NCBI GenBank assembly: GCA_023428755.1
Contig: JAEYWX010000014.1
Span: 115,720-179,719 of the forward strand
Reading direction: 5' to 3'
Source of the DNA: Bacteroidota bacterium
Lineage (GTDB): Bacteria > Bacteroidota > Bacteroidia > Chitinophagales > Chitinophagaceae
Length of the DNA stretch: 64,000 nt
Under the pieces are notes generated by a model. The model did not search any database, was not told the origin of the DNA, and saw nothing but the letters and a program-made list of their open reading frames with translations. Positions 50,074-58,884 of the stretch are shown one piece after another. Both the position numbers and the translations under genes were made by a program. Every line of letters starts with the position of its first letter. Within the stretch, counting starts at the first letter, position 1.

Positions 50074-50367
50074 ATGAAAATTCTGAGTAATATCCCTCCG
50101 GTACTGAAAAACAAATATGTTTTAACAGTGATTGGTTTTGCCGTGTGGATGTTATTTGTTGACAAGAATGATTTTATTACACAGGTGAGTCGTCACAAAA
50201 AACTGAGCGACCTTAAAAGCAGCAGTAGCTATTTTGATCAAAAAATCGATGCGGCCAAAACCGAGCTGGAAAAGCGGAAAAATGACCCCTCGGCCTACGA
50301 ACGCCTGGCCCGTGAGAAGTACTATATGAAGCGTGATAATGAGGACATTTTCCTCTTTAACGAATAA
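50074..50367 (+). CDS. FtsB/DivIC-family septum formation initiator
   Basis: A 97-residue bitopic membrane protein of the divisome: short cytoplasmic N-terminus, one membrane helix (about residues 14-29, YVLTVIGFAVWMLFVD), then a periplasmic coiled coil (HKKLSDLKSSSSYFDQKIDA...) and the family end YERLAREKYYMKRDNEDIF. It lies 70 nt after eno with a heptamer inverted repeat in the gap. Confidence 0.88.
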   Translation: MKILSNIPPVLKNKYVLTVIGFAVWMLFVDKNDFITQVSRHKKLSDLKSSSSYFDQKIDAAKTELEKRKNDPSAYERLAREKYYMKRDNEDIFLFNE

Positions 50368-50462
50368 AAAAGCCCTCCCCGTACAATACAAGTTTACCAA
50401 CAGCGTTTAATAACAAAGCACATCCTCTGAGAAGCCCCTACGCAAAAAAATCAGGATTGCTT

Positions 50463-50711
50463 ATGACACATAAATTTACGCCGGAAGACTTGTTACAATA
50501 TCTCTACAAAGAAACGACCCCCGAAGAAACAGCCGCCATTGAGCAAGCCTTGGCTGAGGACTGGACGCTGAGAGAGAAATTCGAGGTGATCAAAAAAGCA
50601 GCGCAGCGGCTTACCAAGTTCAAATTTTCGCCCCGTACAGAAACGGTGTTGAATGTGCTGAAATATGCCAACAAAGACCTTGCTTCAACCGATCTGCTTT
50701 CATCAAACTGA
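50463..50711 (+). CDS. Small hypothetical protein with anti-sigma-like helices
   Basis: An 82-residue soluble protein with a motif FTPEDLLQYLYKETTPEETA followed by AIEQALAEDWTLREKFEVIKKA. This resembles the N-terminal helical motif of Bacteroidetes anti-sigma-like proteins (compare LLYVDGELRADQ in 37902-38969), but there is no membrane segment. Function unknown. An in-frame TTG two codons upstream was rejected. It precedes nth by 35 nt. Confidence 0.72.
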   Translation: MTHKFTPEDLLQYLYKETTPEETAAIEQALAEDWTLREKFEVIKKAAQRLTKFKFSPRTETVLNVLKYANKDLASTDLLSSN

Positions 50712-50719
50712 TCTTTCCC

Positions 50720-50727
50720 TAATTTCG
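50720..50727 (+). promoter_or_regulatory. -7-like box of nth
   Basis: TAATTTCG, the TTCG variant of TAnnTTTG, 19 nt before the nth ATG. Confidence 0.35.
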
Positions 50728-50746
50728 CCGTCATTCCCAATTCAGA

Positions 50747-51391
50747 ATGACAACAAAGGAGCGTTACCAATCAGTTATTGATTATTTTTCTGTGCATGCC
50801 CCCGATGCGGAAACCGAATTATTGTACGATAATCCGTTTCAGTTACTCGTAGCCGTGATCCTCAGTGCCCAGTGTACCGATAAACGGGTGAACCTTACCA
50901 CACCTTCAATTTTTGAAAAATACCCCGATGCACAAAGCATGAGCAAGGCAACGTTCGAAGAGTTGTTTCCACTCATCAAAAGCATTTCGTATCCCAATAA
51001 CAAAACAAAGCATTTGATTGGCATGGCGCAAAAACTCGTAACAGAGTTCAACAGCGAAGTGCCGTTAACTGTGGAAGAGTTGATCAAACTGCCGGGCGTT
51101 GGAAGAAAAACAGCAAATGTTATTACATCGGTTGTTGATGAGCAACCAAACATGGCAGTTGATACGCATGTGTTTCGTTTAAGCAAACGCATTGGACTGG
51201 TAAAACAAACGGCCACTACTCCTTTAGCAGTGGAGAAAGAACTAATTAAACATTTTCCAACGGAACTAATTTACAAAGCCCATCACTGGCTCATCTTACA
51301 TGGCCGTTATGTTTGCCTGGCCCGCACACCTAAATGCAGGGAATGTGGCTTGCAGCAAGCATGTAAGTATTTTGCGAAAAATAACAAATAG
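50747..51391 (+). CDS. nth: Endonuclease III
   Basis: A DNA glycosylase/AP lyase that removes oxidised pyrimidines. The 214-residue protein has the helix-hairpin-helix LIKLPGVGRKTANV with the catalytic Lys, the catalytic Asp in VDTHVFRLSKRIG, and the [4Fe-4S] loop with four Cys in CLARTPKCRECGLQQAC. Length is typical. It is the second HhH-GPD glycosylase in the window after mutY. Confidence 0.96.
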   Translation: MTTKERYQSVIDYFSVHAPDAETELLYDNPFQLLVAVILSAQCTDKRVNLTTPSIFEKYPDAQSMSKATFEELFPLIKSISYPNNKTKHLIGMAQKLVTEFNSEVPLTVEELIKLPGVGRKTANVITSVVDEQPNMAVDTHVFRLSKRIGLVKQTATTPLAVEKELIKHFPTELIYKAHHWLILHGRYVCLARTPKCRECGLQQACKYFAKNNK

Positions 51392-51407
51392 TTCATCTCT
51401 GATTGAT

Positions 51408-51490
51408 TTCTTCGTGTACTTCGTGTAACCCTCCGTGTACTTTGTGATACTAATTAGCACGGAGAACACAAAGCCTTTTCACAAAGGGAA
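51408..51490. repeat. GTG-rich degenerate tandem and inverted repeat
   Basis: Units like CTTCGTGTA and CTCCGTGTA recur at 9-12 nt spacing from 51410 to about 51446. They are followed by their approximate inverse (CACGGAGAACACAAAG, 51459-51474, and TCACAAAGGGAAC, from 51480). It resembles the dispersed cgtg/cacaaag intergenic repeats and shares words with 7743-7811. No gene is seen in the surrounding 260 nt. Confidence 0.65.
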
Positions 51491-51651
51491 CAAAAAACAT
51501 CATTTGCCCCCATCTTCAATCACCCATTCACAAGCATGAAAATTTATTCTATTTCAATTAAACTTCTCCCTCCAAATCCCATCTTAAGCTAGGCTTTTTC
51601 TATTTTTATTATGCAATAGAAAGATCCAAACCAGAAAACCTCTATTCAACC

Positions 51652-52200
51652 ATGACGCAACCAGACGATAAAGAGCTGCTGCTGCAATTCCATGAGCCGG
51701 CCACCAAAGAGCGGGCTTTTACCCGTATCATCAAGAAATACCAGGAAAAACTGTACTGGCATATCCGCCGCATGGTGGTAGAGCACGAAGATGCCAACGA
51801 TGTGCTGCAGAATATGTTCATCAAAGTATGGAACGGGCTTGAAAATTTTCGGGAAGATGCCCAGCTTTACACTTGGCTCTACCGCATTGCCACCAATGAA
51901 AGCCTCACTTTCCTGGAACAGCGCAAAAAACGCACAGCCGTTTCCATGGACCAGGTAGAGGCCGGCCTCAGCAACTCCATTAAAGCCGATAAACATTTTG
52001 ACGCCAACCGGCTGGAGTGGAAACTGCAACTGGCGATCCAGCAACTGCCTGAAAAACAGCGTGCTGTGTTCAACCTTCGGTATTACGATGAGATGCCGTA
52101 CGAGCAAATGAGCCGGGTATTGGAAACCAGCGAAGGGGCATTGAAAGCAAGCTATCACCATGCTGTGAAAAAAATAGAGGATTATATCCTCAACCGTTAA
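51652..52200 (+). CDS. ECF-type RNA polymerase sigma factor
   Basis: A 182-residue group IV sigma factor. Region 2 lies at about residues 20-95 (IIKKYQEKLYWHIRRMVVEHEDANDVLQNMFIKVW in consecutive helices; TWLYRIATNESL) and region 4 at about 125-178 (LPEKQRAVFNLRYYDEMPYEQMSRVLETSEGALKASYHHAVKK). It differs clearly from the other ECF factor at 37306. It is followed 34 nt later by a putative membrane anti-sigma. Confidence 0.93.
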   Translation: MTQPDDKELLLQFHEPATKERAFTRIIKKYQEKLYWHIRRMVVEHEDANDVLQNMFIKVWNGLENFREDAQLYTWLYRIATNESLTFLEQRKKRTAVSMDQVEAGLSNSIKADKHFDANRLEWKLQLAIQQLPEKQRAVFNLRYYDEMPYEQMSRVLETSEGALKASYHHAVKKIEDYILNR

Positions 52201-52234
52201 ACTTTAACCGCCGAAAATCATCTTATAAAAGAAC

Positions 52235-53026
52235 ATGACACGTAGTATCGACATAGTGAAAGAGCTCGAAGAAATCAGCCCGGTTGTGGCCCAGCTAAAC
52301 CCGATGGTACCTTACCAGGTGCCGGAGGTTTATTTCGACACATTGAGTTCGGTGATTATGGCACGCATCGCCACCGGTGGCCATGAAGAAAATTCATTGC
52401 TGCAGGTGGCCGGTAAGCAAATGCCGCAGGATGTGCCTGCGCACTATTTTGAAAATTTAGCCGACAGTATCCTTTCAAAGATCAATACACAAACCGGGCA
52501 ATCGGTAGCTGATGAGTTACAGGAATTGTCACCGGTACTGACAGGCATCAGCAAAACAAATGTGTATGAAGTACCCGATGGATATTTTAATGGCGTTGCT
52601 GAAACTGTAACAGCACAAACAACAGATACAAAAGTTGTGTCCATTTCCAGCCGTAAATTATGGATACGTTATGCAGCTGCTGCTGCCGTAATTACCATGA
52701 TTGCTTTTGGAATAAATCTGATAACGAAGCAACAAACAATTCCAGGCAATCCATTCAAAATTGCGGGTGTTGAACCTATTAAAACACAAAAGCAATTCAA
52801 CAATGAATTGGCTTCGTTGAGTGATGATGCAATTGTACAGTATCTTGAAATGACATCGGATACAAAAGATGTTGAGAAGATCAGCGAATCAATTGACCAT
52901 ACAACATTACCGGAAGAAACAGATTATATGAATGATGCATTTCTTGATTCGTTGATGCAACAATTAGAACAACCGGAAACAACCATCAATACAAACGAAG
53001 TACAAACAGAAACTGAAACAAAATAA
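52235..53026 (+). CDS. Putative membrane anti-sigma protein with VPxxYF repeats
   Basis: A 263-residue protein with a repeated N-terminal part. ELEEISPVV (10-18) returns as ELQELSPVL (94-102), and VPxxYF occurs three times (VPEVYF 29-34, VPAHYF 67-72, VPDGYF 113-118). One membrane helix (about 144-164, IRYAAAAAVITMIAFGINLI) is followed by an acidic periplasmic tail rich in Glu, Asp and Thr. No zinc motif. Position after an ECF sigma gene suggests an anti-sigma role (inference); the repeat type is not one I can name. Confidence 0.7.
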   Translation: MTRSIDIVKELEEISPVVAQLNPMVPYQVPEVYFDTLSSVIMARIATGGHEENSLLQVAGKQMPQDVPAHYFENLADSILSKINTQTGQSVADELQELSPVLTGISKTNVYEVPDGYFNGVAETVTAQTTDTKVVSISSRKLWIRYAAAAAVITMIAFGINLITKQQTIPGNPFKIAGVEPIKTQKQFNNELASLSDDAIVQYLEMTSDTKDVEKISESIDHTTLPEETDYMNDAFLDSLMQQLEQPETTINTNEVQTETETK

Positions 53027-53034
53027 TTAATAAC

Positions 53035-53039
53035 GGAGG
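53035..53039 (+). promoter_or_regulatory. Canonical Shine-Dalgarno sequence GGAGG
   Basis: GGAGG lies 8 nt before ATG 53048. This is ideal classic spacing but exceptional for this phylum, whose ribosomes generally do not use Shine-Dalgarno pairing, and for this window, where such a site was not seen before other starts. Confidence 0.7.
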
Positions 53040-53047
53040 AAGAGATT

Positions 53048-53473
53048 ATGAAAAAGATGTTTACACTAATGATGATTGTTGCACTTAGCTTAACAGGTTA
53101 TGTGTATGCACAGGATCAACCTGATCCGAAAGAACAGGAAAAGATCCAGGCATTGGAGATTGCCTTCATCAGCCGCAAGCTTAATTTAACAACAGAAGAA
53201 GCACAACGTTTCTGGCCTATTTATAATGAATACAAACGTGATGTAAGGCAGGTAATGATTGCGCAGAAGAATAACAGCAACAGGGATATTGTGGATGATG
53301 AACAAAAGATCATCGATGTAAGAAAAAAATACCGTGACCGTTTTGTTGGTGTAATAGGACAGCCCAGAATGAATAAATTCTTCCAGGCAGAGCGTGAGTT
53401 TCGAGGTGTATTATTGAATCAGTTAAAAAACCGCCCCAACAGGCCAATGTTGCAACGTCAAAAGAGAAATTAA
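53048..53473 (+). CDS. Spy/CpxP-like periplasmic helical protein
   Basis: A 141-residue exported protein: signal peptide (1-21, ending YVYAQ), then all-helical with KLNLTTEEAQRFWPIYNEYKRD (about residues 45-66), which resembles the LTxxQ helices of Spy/CpxP-type periplasmic chaperones and Bacteroidetes envelope sensors. A strongly basic tail (KNRPNRPMLQRQKRN) follows. As third gene after an ECF sigma and anti-sigma-like protein it may be the periplasmic sensor or effector (inference). Confidence 0.75.
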   Translation: MKKMFTLMMIVALSLTGYVYAQDQPDPKEQEKIQALEIAFISRKLNLTTEEAQRFWPIYNEYKRDVRQVMIAQKNNSNRDIVDDEQKIIDVRKKYRDRFVGVIGQPRMNKFFQAEREFRGVLLNQLKNRPNRPMLQRQKRN

Positions 53474-53534
53474 TTTGGAATTTTAATTTCTTATGCTATA
53501 AATTTGTGAATAGGTGTTTTTCATAGGTTAGCAA

Positions 53535-53568
53535 CGGCCGACTCTTTTCAGGGTTGGCCTATTTTTTT
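53535..53568 (+). terminator. Rho-independent terminator of the second sigma cassette
   Basis: GGCCGAC (53536-53542) pairs with GTTGGCC (53553-53559), with one wobble, followed by AT then T7. Confidence 0.8.
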
Positions 53569-53614
53569 ATCCTGAAAGCTGCAGCAGCAAAGCATTTGCA
53601 GGCATTGGTAAAAC

Positions 53615-53654
53615 AAAAAAGCATGAATGATTTGATTGATCATCATTCATGCCT
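53615..53654 (-). terminator. Terminator of the leftward metallo-hydrolase gene
   Basis: GCATGAATGAT (53621-53631) is perfectly inverted at 53642-53652. On the minus strand the hairpin is followed by T6, so it terminates the gene ending at 53681. Confidence 0.85.
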
Positions 53655-53680
53655 TCAAAACGATCACAACAATACAACAG

Positions 53681-54424
53681 TTAAAAACTGAATACCGGCG
53701 TTTTAAGATCGTGATAAAATAAAAATTTCCAGTTCTCTTTCTGGCCCTGCTCCCACCATTTTACACGCAGATCAGCTGCCAGTTTTCCGTCAAAATCATA
53801 CTTGGTTACAAATTTTGTTTTCATCTGAAACAACTGCGGGGCCACATCACCACCAAAGAAAACAGTTTCACCATTTTCTTTGATCCAGAATGCCTGGTGC
53901 CAGGGACTATGTCCGCCCGTCCATTCATAATGAATGTACTCATCAATTACACCGCTGCTTTCGATCAATTGCACTTTGTCAGATTCGGCTAACAAACTCA
54001 CATCATCAATGGCATACGATTTTGAAAGTTTGCTTACTGCAATTTCCAACTCCTGCTGATTCACGATATACGTTGCATTGGGAAAACTCAGAAACCGTTG
54101 CTGCAACACTGCATCTTCTTTACTAACCCCGCCTGCATGATCTTTATGCAGATGGCTCATTAATACTTTTGTTACTTCCATCGGGTTAATGCCGGCCTGC
54201 ATCAGATTATGATGAATCTGCAATGTACCATCGGGCATGGTGAAACCTAAACCGGTATCAAGTACCAGAATATCTTTTTCGGTGATCACAACAAAGGGCT
54301 GAACTTCTACCAGTAAACTGCCGGCAGGGCGGTCTTTGATGTTATCACGGGCAGGATCGAACGGAACAAATTTTTTGGAACCATCTACTGTAAAACTACC
54401 TTCTGAAAGCGGAATTATTTTCAT
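53681..54424 (-). CDS. Metallo-beta-lactamase fold hydrolase
   Basis: A 247-residue cytoplasmic MBL-fold protein with HLHKDH (His91, His93, Asp95, His96), an upstream LVLDTGLG, and further ligands in GGHSPWHQAF (His174) and FFGGDVAP (Asp191) with a late FYHDLKTP. The layout resembles lactonase- or hydrolase-type MBL proteins; the substrate is unknown. A -7 box lies about 55 nt upstream. Confidence 0.85.
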   Translation of the reverse strand: MKIIPLSEGSFTVDGSKKFVPFDPARDNIKDRPAGSLLVEVQPFVVITEKDILVLDTGLGFTMPDGTLQIHHNLMQAGINPMEVTKVLMSHLHKDHAGGVSKEDAVLQQRFLSFPNATYIVNQQELEIAVSKLSKSYAIDDVSLLAESDKVQLIESSGVIDEYIHYEWTGGHSPWHQAFWIKENGETVFFGGDVAPQLFQMKTKFVTKYDFDGKLAADLRVKWWEQGQKENWKFLFYHDLKTPVFSF

Positions 54425-54479
54425 GTGTGCATTATTATCATGTATCTATCATGTTGCATCAAATACAACATTGAGTGTG

Positions 54480-54487
54480 CAAAGATA
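54480..54487 (-). promoter_or_regulatory. -7 box of the metallo-hydrolase gene
   Basis: TATCTTTG on the minus strand fits TAnnTTTG; the ATG lies 55 nt downstream. Confidence 0.45.
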
Positions 54488-54504
54488 CAGGCACAGCAAC
54501 GAAA

Positions 54505-54798
54505 TCAGTTCATCACCAGTTTTGGTGCACCGATCATGGAATCAAAAATGAAGAGTTCGTCAAGTTCGTAATGAATAAACTTGCTGATGGGAAATTGATC
54601 AATGAGCGCTGCCGCTTCCATTTCTGAAGCTGCATTTAACACCACCCATCCCTTGCTGCGCACATCATTCACGCAATAGGTAACAATCACTTCATTTCGC
54701 ATTAACTCATTCACATATTGCCGATGACCGGGAATCAATGCCCAAAATTCATCATCGAGCATGTCGGGCAAATAAAACGTGCAGAGATACTTTTTCAT
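54505..54798 (-). CDS. YciI/muconolactone-isomerase-like small protein
   Basis: A 97-residue ferredoxin-like alpha/beta protein with strands YLCTFYLPDM and KGWVVLNAASEMEAAALIDQFP, resembling YciI-like or muconolactone delta-isomerase-like dimers. The family includes many uncharacterised members. It lies upstream of the metallo-hydrolase on the same strand with an 80-nt gap. No catalytic assignment is possible. Confidence 0.7.
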   Translation of the reverse strand: MKKYLCTFYLPDMLDDEFWALIPGHRQYVNELMRNEVIVTYCVNDVRSKGWVVLNAASEMEAAALIDQFPISKFIHYELDELFIFDSMIGAPKLVMN

Positions 54799-54890
54799 TT
54801 GATTGTTTTAGCGGTGATCAATTACTGCAGCTGCAGCAGGAACTAAAACACAGTATACTAACAGCAGGAACTGAAAAAAGTTGATGCGCC

Positions 54891-56234
54891 TTACCGCAAC
54901 ACCATACTTCGGTCGGCATCCAGCCGCAGCATAATAAAGATCAGAATGGTAAATGTTACCAGCGATGACCCCCCATAGCTCAATAAAGGTAGTGTAATCC
55001 CGATTACGGGCATCAGTCCAATGGTCATCCCTATATTAATCATTACATGAAACAAAAGAATGGATGCTACACTATATGCATAAACACGTGAAAACGTGCT
55101 ACGTTGCCGCTCTGCAAGCGTAATAATGCGATATAAAAGAACAAAATAAAGCAGTAACAACAATGTGCTACCCCAAAATCCAAAACTCTCTCCAATAGCT
55201 GTAAAAATGAAATCGGTATGTTGCTCGGGTACAAAATCGCCTTGTGTGGTTACTCCTTTTAAAAAGCCTTTACCTGCAAACCCGCCCGAACCAATGGCAA
55301 TTTTTGACTGCCGCACATTATAAGTGTAATCTCTTTTTTTTCCGGCCTCCCGTTCTTTTTCAAACTGAGCAATACGTACCGGGTCTTTGGGGACATAACT
55401 TTTCCCAAACATGCTTAATACACGCTCGGCTTGATAGGGTTTTAAAATTTTATCAAATACAATATGGTCAACAAAATATTTAAAGCCCACACAGGCGCCT
55501 GCCAGCAACAGAATAAAAAGCAGTAAGCCGTAATTCCGTTTTATTTTTCGCCACAACAGATAACAGGCAATCAGCACTGTTGCTGCCATGAAAATTGCAT
55601 AGGCAGAAAATGAAAGCACAATGGCCGTAACAAATAAAACCACCACTGAAAAACCTGCAATGAGATAAATGGCTGGTAACCCTTCTCTGTACATCACCAG
55701 GAAGAATGAAAAATAAACCAGTGCCAAACCGGTTTCTTTTTGTGCGATGGATAACAAGGCCGGGCCTAGTGTTAATGCAAAGGCAATTAAATGCGAACGG
55801 AATGTGGTAAATTCTGTTTCCTGCCTGCTTAAATACTTTGCCAAAGCCAATGCAGTAAATACTTTACACAACTCTGCCGGTTGCAAATTAAACCCGCCTC
55901 CCAATGCGATCCATGACCTTGACCCGCTGATATCTTTCCCGATCACAAACGTTAACAACATCAACAGAATACCAGCCATGTACAACAGGTTGGCGATGGT
56001 GGTAAAGAATTTACTGTCGGTAAGTAAAATGAAAACGCCCACCAATGTACTGATGCCGATAAAGAGCACCTGCTTTGAATAATTTTTTTTCAGCTCCAGT
56101 AAGGATTGAAAAAACGCATCGCCATCTCTGAATTCTACTGAAAAAATAGCAATGAAACCAACCAGCACTAATGCATAATACAACAGTACCGTAATGGTAT
56201 CAACTCCTTTTCCTATGGTAGCCTGGTTTTCCAT
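54891..56234 (-). CDS. rodA: Peptidoglycan glycosyltransferase RodA
   Basis: RodA is the SEDS-family glycan polymerase of the elongasome. The 447-residue protein has about ten membrane helices and the family motifs SRSWIALGGGFNLQPAELCK (about residues 104-123), GKGFLKGVTTQGDFVPEQHTDFIF in the long periplasmic loop (with the catalytic-type Asp), and PVIGITLPLLSYGGSSL near the C-terminus. Its ATG overlaps the mrdA stop by one base (TAATG), so the two partners are cotranslated. Confidence 0.95.
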   Translation of the reverse strand: MENQATIGKGVDTITVLLYYALVLVGFIAIFSVEFRDGDAFFQSLLELKKNYSKQVLFIGISTLVGVFILLTDSKFFTTIANLLYMAGILLMLLTFVIGKDISGSRSWIALGGGFNLQPAELCKVFTALALAKYLSRQETEFTTFRSHLIAFALTLGPALLSIAQKETGLALVYFSFFLVMYREGLPAIYLIAGFSVVVLFVTAIVLSFSAYAIFMAATVLIACYLLWRKIKRNYGLLLFILLLAGACVGFKYFVDHIVFDKILKPYQAERVLSMFGKSYVPKDPVRIAQFEKEREAGKKRDYTYNVRQSKIAIGSGGFAGKGFLKGVTTQGDFVPEQHTDFIFTAIGESFGFWGSTLLLLLYFVLLYRIITLAERQRSTFSRVYAYSVASILLFHVMINIGMTIGLMPVIGITLPLLSYGGSSLVTFTILIFIMLRLDADRSMVLR

Positions 56235-58321
56235 TAACTATGTAGCGTGTAATTGTGTTTTCTAATAACAAACCGATCTGTTGGTAACAAAGCTTGCATT
56301 TTTCCGGTTTCATTTTTTTGTTTGGGTGTTTGTGCGGGAGCTACCGGATGCGGCCGCATACCAATTGCAGTTGAATCAACACGCAAGCGATTTTGCTTTA
56401 CCCGCTGTACAGAATCTTTCACCCGTTTGATCGAATCACGTTTGAATAATTCATACTTGATCCTTGCAGGTGTAATGGTTACATTGCTGATGCGTTCCAC
56501 TTCAGCTTTTCGTTTATCGCCTGCAATAGAGTCGGTTAAAAACTTTTCCATCAACAGGGATGCAATCGGTGCCGCCCAGGTAGAACCGTATCCGGCATTT
56601 TCAACCACCACACAAATAGCAATGCGTGGATTATCTTTTGGTGCAAAGGCCACAAAGAATGAGTGGTTCTGTTGCTTTGCATTGCGGAAATAATTTTCAA
56701 CTGTTCCGGTCTTTGCACAAACAGCGAATCCATCGATTCTTGCATTACGGGCCGTACCATTGGTTACCACCATTTCCATCCCGTCAATTACAGCCTGATA
56801 ATAATCGTTGGGAATATGCAGAGGTGAAATTTTTTGACGATACTTGTTCAGGATCGTGTCTTCAGTTGTTTCGCCTTCAATATTTTTTACAAAGTGTGGA
56901 GTATAATACCAGCCACGGTTAGCGATCAAACACATGGCATTCGCCATTTGCAAAGGTGTTGCCTGTATTTCACCTTGCCCGATTCCCAATGAAGCAATGG
57001 TACAGGAGCTCCAGCCCCCTTTGCGAAATACACGGTTATAACGGGCGGTGTCAGGAATAAAGCCTGCGTACTCACCTGGTAAATCAATGCCCAACCGATG
57101 ACCCAACCCAAAGCCCGTCATGTATTCTTTCCATTTCAATAAACCCTTTTCTACGTCTTTATAAGCAGGATTGTCAAGTGCCATGCGAAACATGTGTGCA
57201 TAGTACGAATTACATGAGTTGGCAATGGATAAACTTAAATTGGCTGCATGTCCTGCATTACTGTGTGTGCAGGCTGGTCGGCCACAAGGAGTGTATCTTC
57301 CAAAACAAGAATAACCATACGATGGAGTAATCAATCCTTCATCCAATGCAACCAACGCACCTAATGGTTTAAACGTTGAACCGGGCGGATAAACACCCTG
57401 CATTCCACGATTCAATAATGGAGAAGAAGGATCTAAAAATAAGCGACTGAAATTTCTTCTCGACTCTCCACCTGTTAATTCATTAGGATCGTAGCTGGGA
57501 CCAGATGCCATTGCAATAATGCCTCCTGTTGACGGTTCAATTGCCACTACGCTCCCTACTTTGCCATGCATTAATTTTTCAGCCAGTTGTTGCACTTCAA
57601 TATCAATATAGGTATTGAGATGCCGACCGGCGATCGCAGCAGAATCAAATTCACCATTTTCATATGGACCAATGGGACGATTGAAATTATCACGCAATAC
57701 ATATTGAATACCCCGTTGACCCATCAAAATATTCTCATAATGACTTTCCAATCCGCTGCGACCAGCAAAATCACCCATTTGGTAAAAAAAATTTGACCGC
57801 TTTAGCATTGATGAATCCACTTCGCCAATATAACCCAGCAAATGTGCAGCTGCTTTGTATGGATAACTTCTGATTGGTCGTTCCTGCAAAAAGAACGCCG
57901 GTTGAAATCGAAACAGGTTCTCATTCACTTTCGCATATTGTTCAGGTGAAAGCAACGGTTCAAACACTCCAGGACGGTTGCGTGAATTTTTAATGATGGA
58001 TGTAACGATCCGCTTTTTAAATTCAGCGGTATCAATATTTAAAATGCGGCAAAGTGCAAACGTATCAACTCCTTTCAATTGCGACGGTGTCACCATCAGA
58101 TCATACATCGTTACATTATCCAAAATAGCCTTGCCTTTCCGGTCGAAAATAATACCACGGCTGGGATAAACAATTTTACGCAGTATGGCCTGGTCATTGG
58201 CCAGCTTCGAGTACTTGGATGTAAACAGTTGCAGCGTCATTAAACGCACAAGTATAATGGCGAAAATGACACCGATTATGATACGGAAGGTTGTTTGTCG
58301 TGATTGATTAAATGCGGCCAT
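56234..58321 (-). CDS. mrdA: Penicillin-binding protein 2 (MrdA)
   Basis: The class B transpeptidase partner of RodA. The 695-residue protein has one N-terminal membrane helix (about 12-32), a PBP dimer domain (about 50-220; YPSRGIIFDRKGKAILDN), and the transpeptidase domain with SxxK at Ser315-Lys318 (YPPGSTFKPLGA), SCN in IANSCNSYYAH and KTGT in CAKTGTVEN. A Cys/His group (CFGRYTPCGRPACTHSNAGH) follows SxxK and may hold zinc. A basic, low-complexity tail of about 80 residues ends the protein. Confidence 0.95.
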   Translation of the reverse strand: MAAFNQSRQTTFRIIIGVIFAIILVRLMTLQLFTSKYSKLANDQAILRKIVYPSRGIIFDRKGKAILDNVTMYDLMVTPSQLKGVDTFALCRILNIDTAEFKKRIVTSIIKNSRNRPGVFEPLLSPEQYAKVNENLFRFQPAFFLQERPIRSYPYKAAAHLLGYIGEVDSSMLKRSNFFYQMGDFAGRSGLESHYENILMGQRGIQYVLRDNFNRPIGPYENGEFDSAAIAGRHLNTYIDIEVQQLAEKLMHGKVGSVVAIEPSTGGIIAMASGPSYDPNELTGGESRRNFSRLFLDPSSPLLNRGMQGVYPPGSTFKPLGALVALDEGLITPSYGYSCFGRYTPCGRPACTHSNAGHAANLSLSIANSCNSYYAHMFRMALDNPAYKDVEKGLLKWKEYMTGFGLGHRLGIDLPGEYAGFIPDTARYNRVFRKGGWSSCTIASLGIGQGEIQATPLQMANAMCLIANRGWYYTPHFVKNIEGETTEDTILNKYRQKISPLHIPNDYYQAVIDGMEMVVTNGTARNARIDGFAVCAKTGTVENYFRNAKQQNHSFFVAFAPKDNPRIAICVVVENAGYGSTWAAPIASLLMEKFLTDSIAGDKRKAEVERISNVTITPARIKYELFKRDSIKRVKDSVQRVKQNRLRVDSTAIGMRPHPVAPAQTPKQKNETGKMQALLPTDRFVIRKHNYTLHS

Positions 58322-58353
58322 AGCCTGTTACAAGGTTTTTCAATAGTGGAAGA

Positions 58354-58884
58354 TCAGGTATTGGTTAAAAATTTCTGCTTGCGTATAAAGATAATTTCAA
58401 TAATGGTAACAAGCAACAAACTTATAACGGTTGATCCAAGTGTTTTAAAAACGAGATATAAAATATTGCCAAACTGAAAGGCCTGGATGGTAAACAACAA
58501 ACCATGATGAAACAAGGTGAGCACCGATACGTAGGTAATGTATTGTGTAAATCCTAAACTGGCAACGGAAGGCTCACGGTAATTGAATTCAACACCCTGC
58601 TGCGGCATTAGTAAGTTAATGAGAAAAGGACGCAGGTAACCGATCAATACACAGGCAGCAGCATGCAATCCCGGTGTTTTGGTAAAGAAATCGAGGCATA
58701 TGCCTGTAATGAACGACACCACCAATAATCCGCTGCGGCTTAAGCTGAACGGCAACCACAGAATAAACAGAAAATAAATATATGGTGTGATGTATTGATG
58801 CAGGGGCGGCACCTGGTTGAGGACAAACACCTGCAACAGGATGAATAAAACCAAACGGATAATATTTCGTAAGAGATTACTCAT
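58354..58884 (-). CDS. mreD: Rod shape-determining protein MreD
   Basis: A 176-residue hydrophobic protein with five or six membrane helices, short soluble loops and little sequence conservation, as usual for MreD. Identity rests on position between mreC and mrdA plus topology. Its ATG overlaps the mreC TAA by one base. Confidence 0.88.
   Translation of the reverse strand: MSNLLRNIIRLVLFILLQVFVLNQVPPLHQYITPYIYFLFILWLPFSLSRSGLLVVSFITGICLDFFTKTPGLHAAACVLIGYLRPFLINLLMPQQGVEFNYREPSVASLGFTQYITYVSVLTLFHHGLLFTIQAFQFGNILYLVFKTLGSTVISLLLVTIIEIIFIRKQKFLTNT

Noticed and set aside
53499..53568. TAAATTTG box followed 30 nt later by a terminator, as if a very short RNA were encoded.
   Set aside because: The terminator is simply that of the upstream Spy-like gene, and an AT-rich 3' UTR can contain a -7-like word by chance; nothing else supports an RNA.
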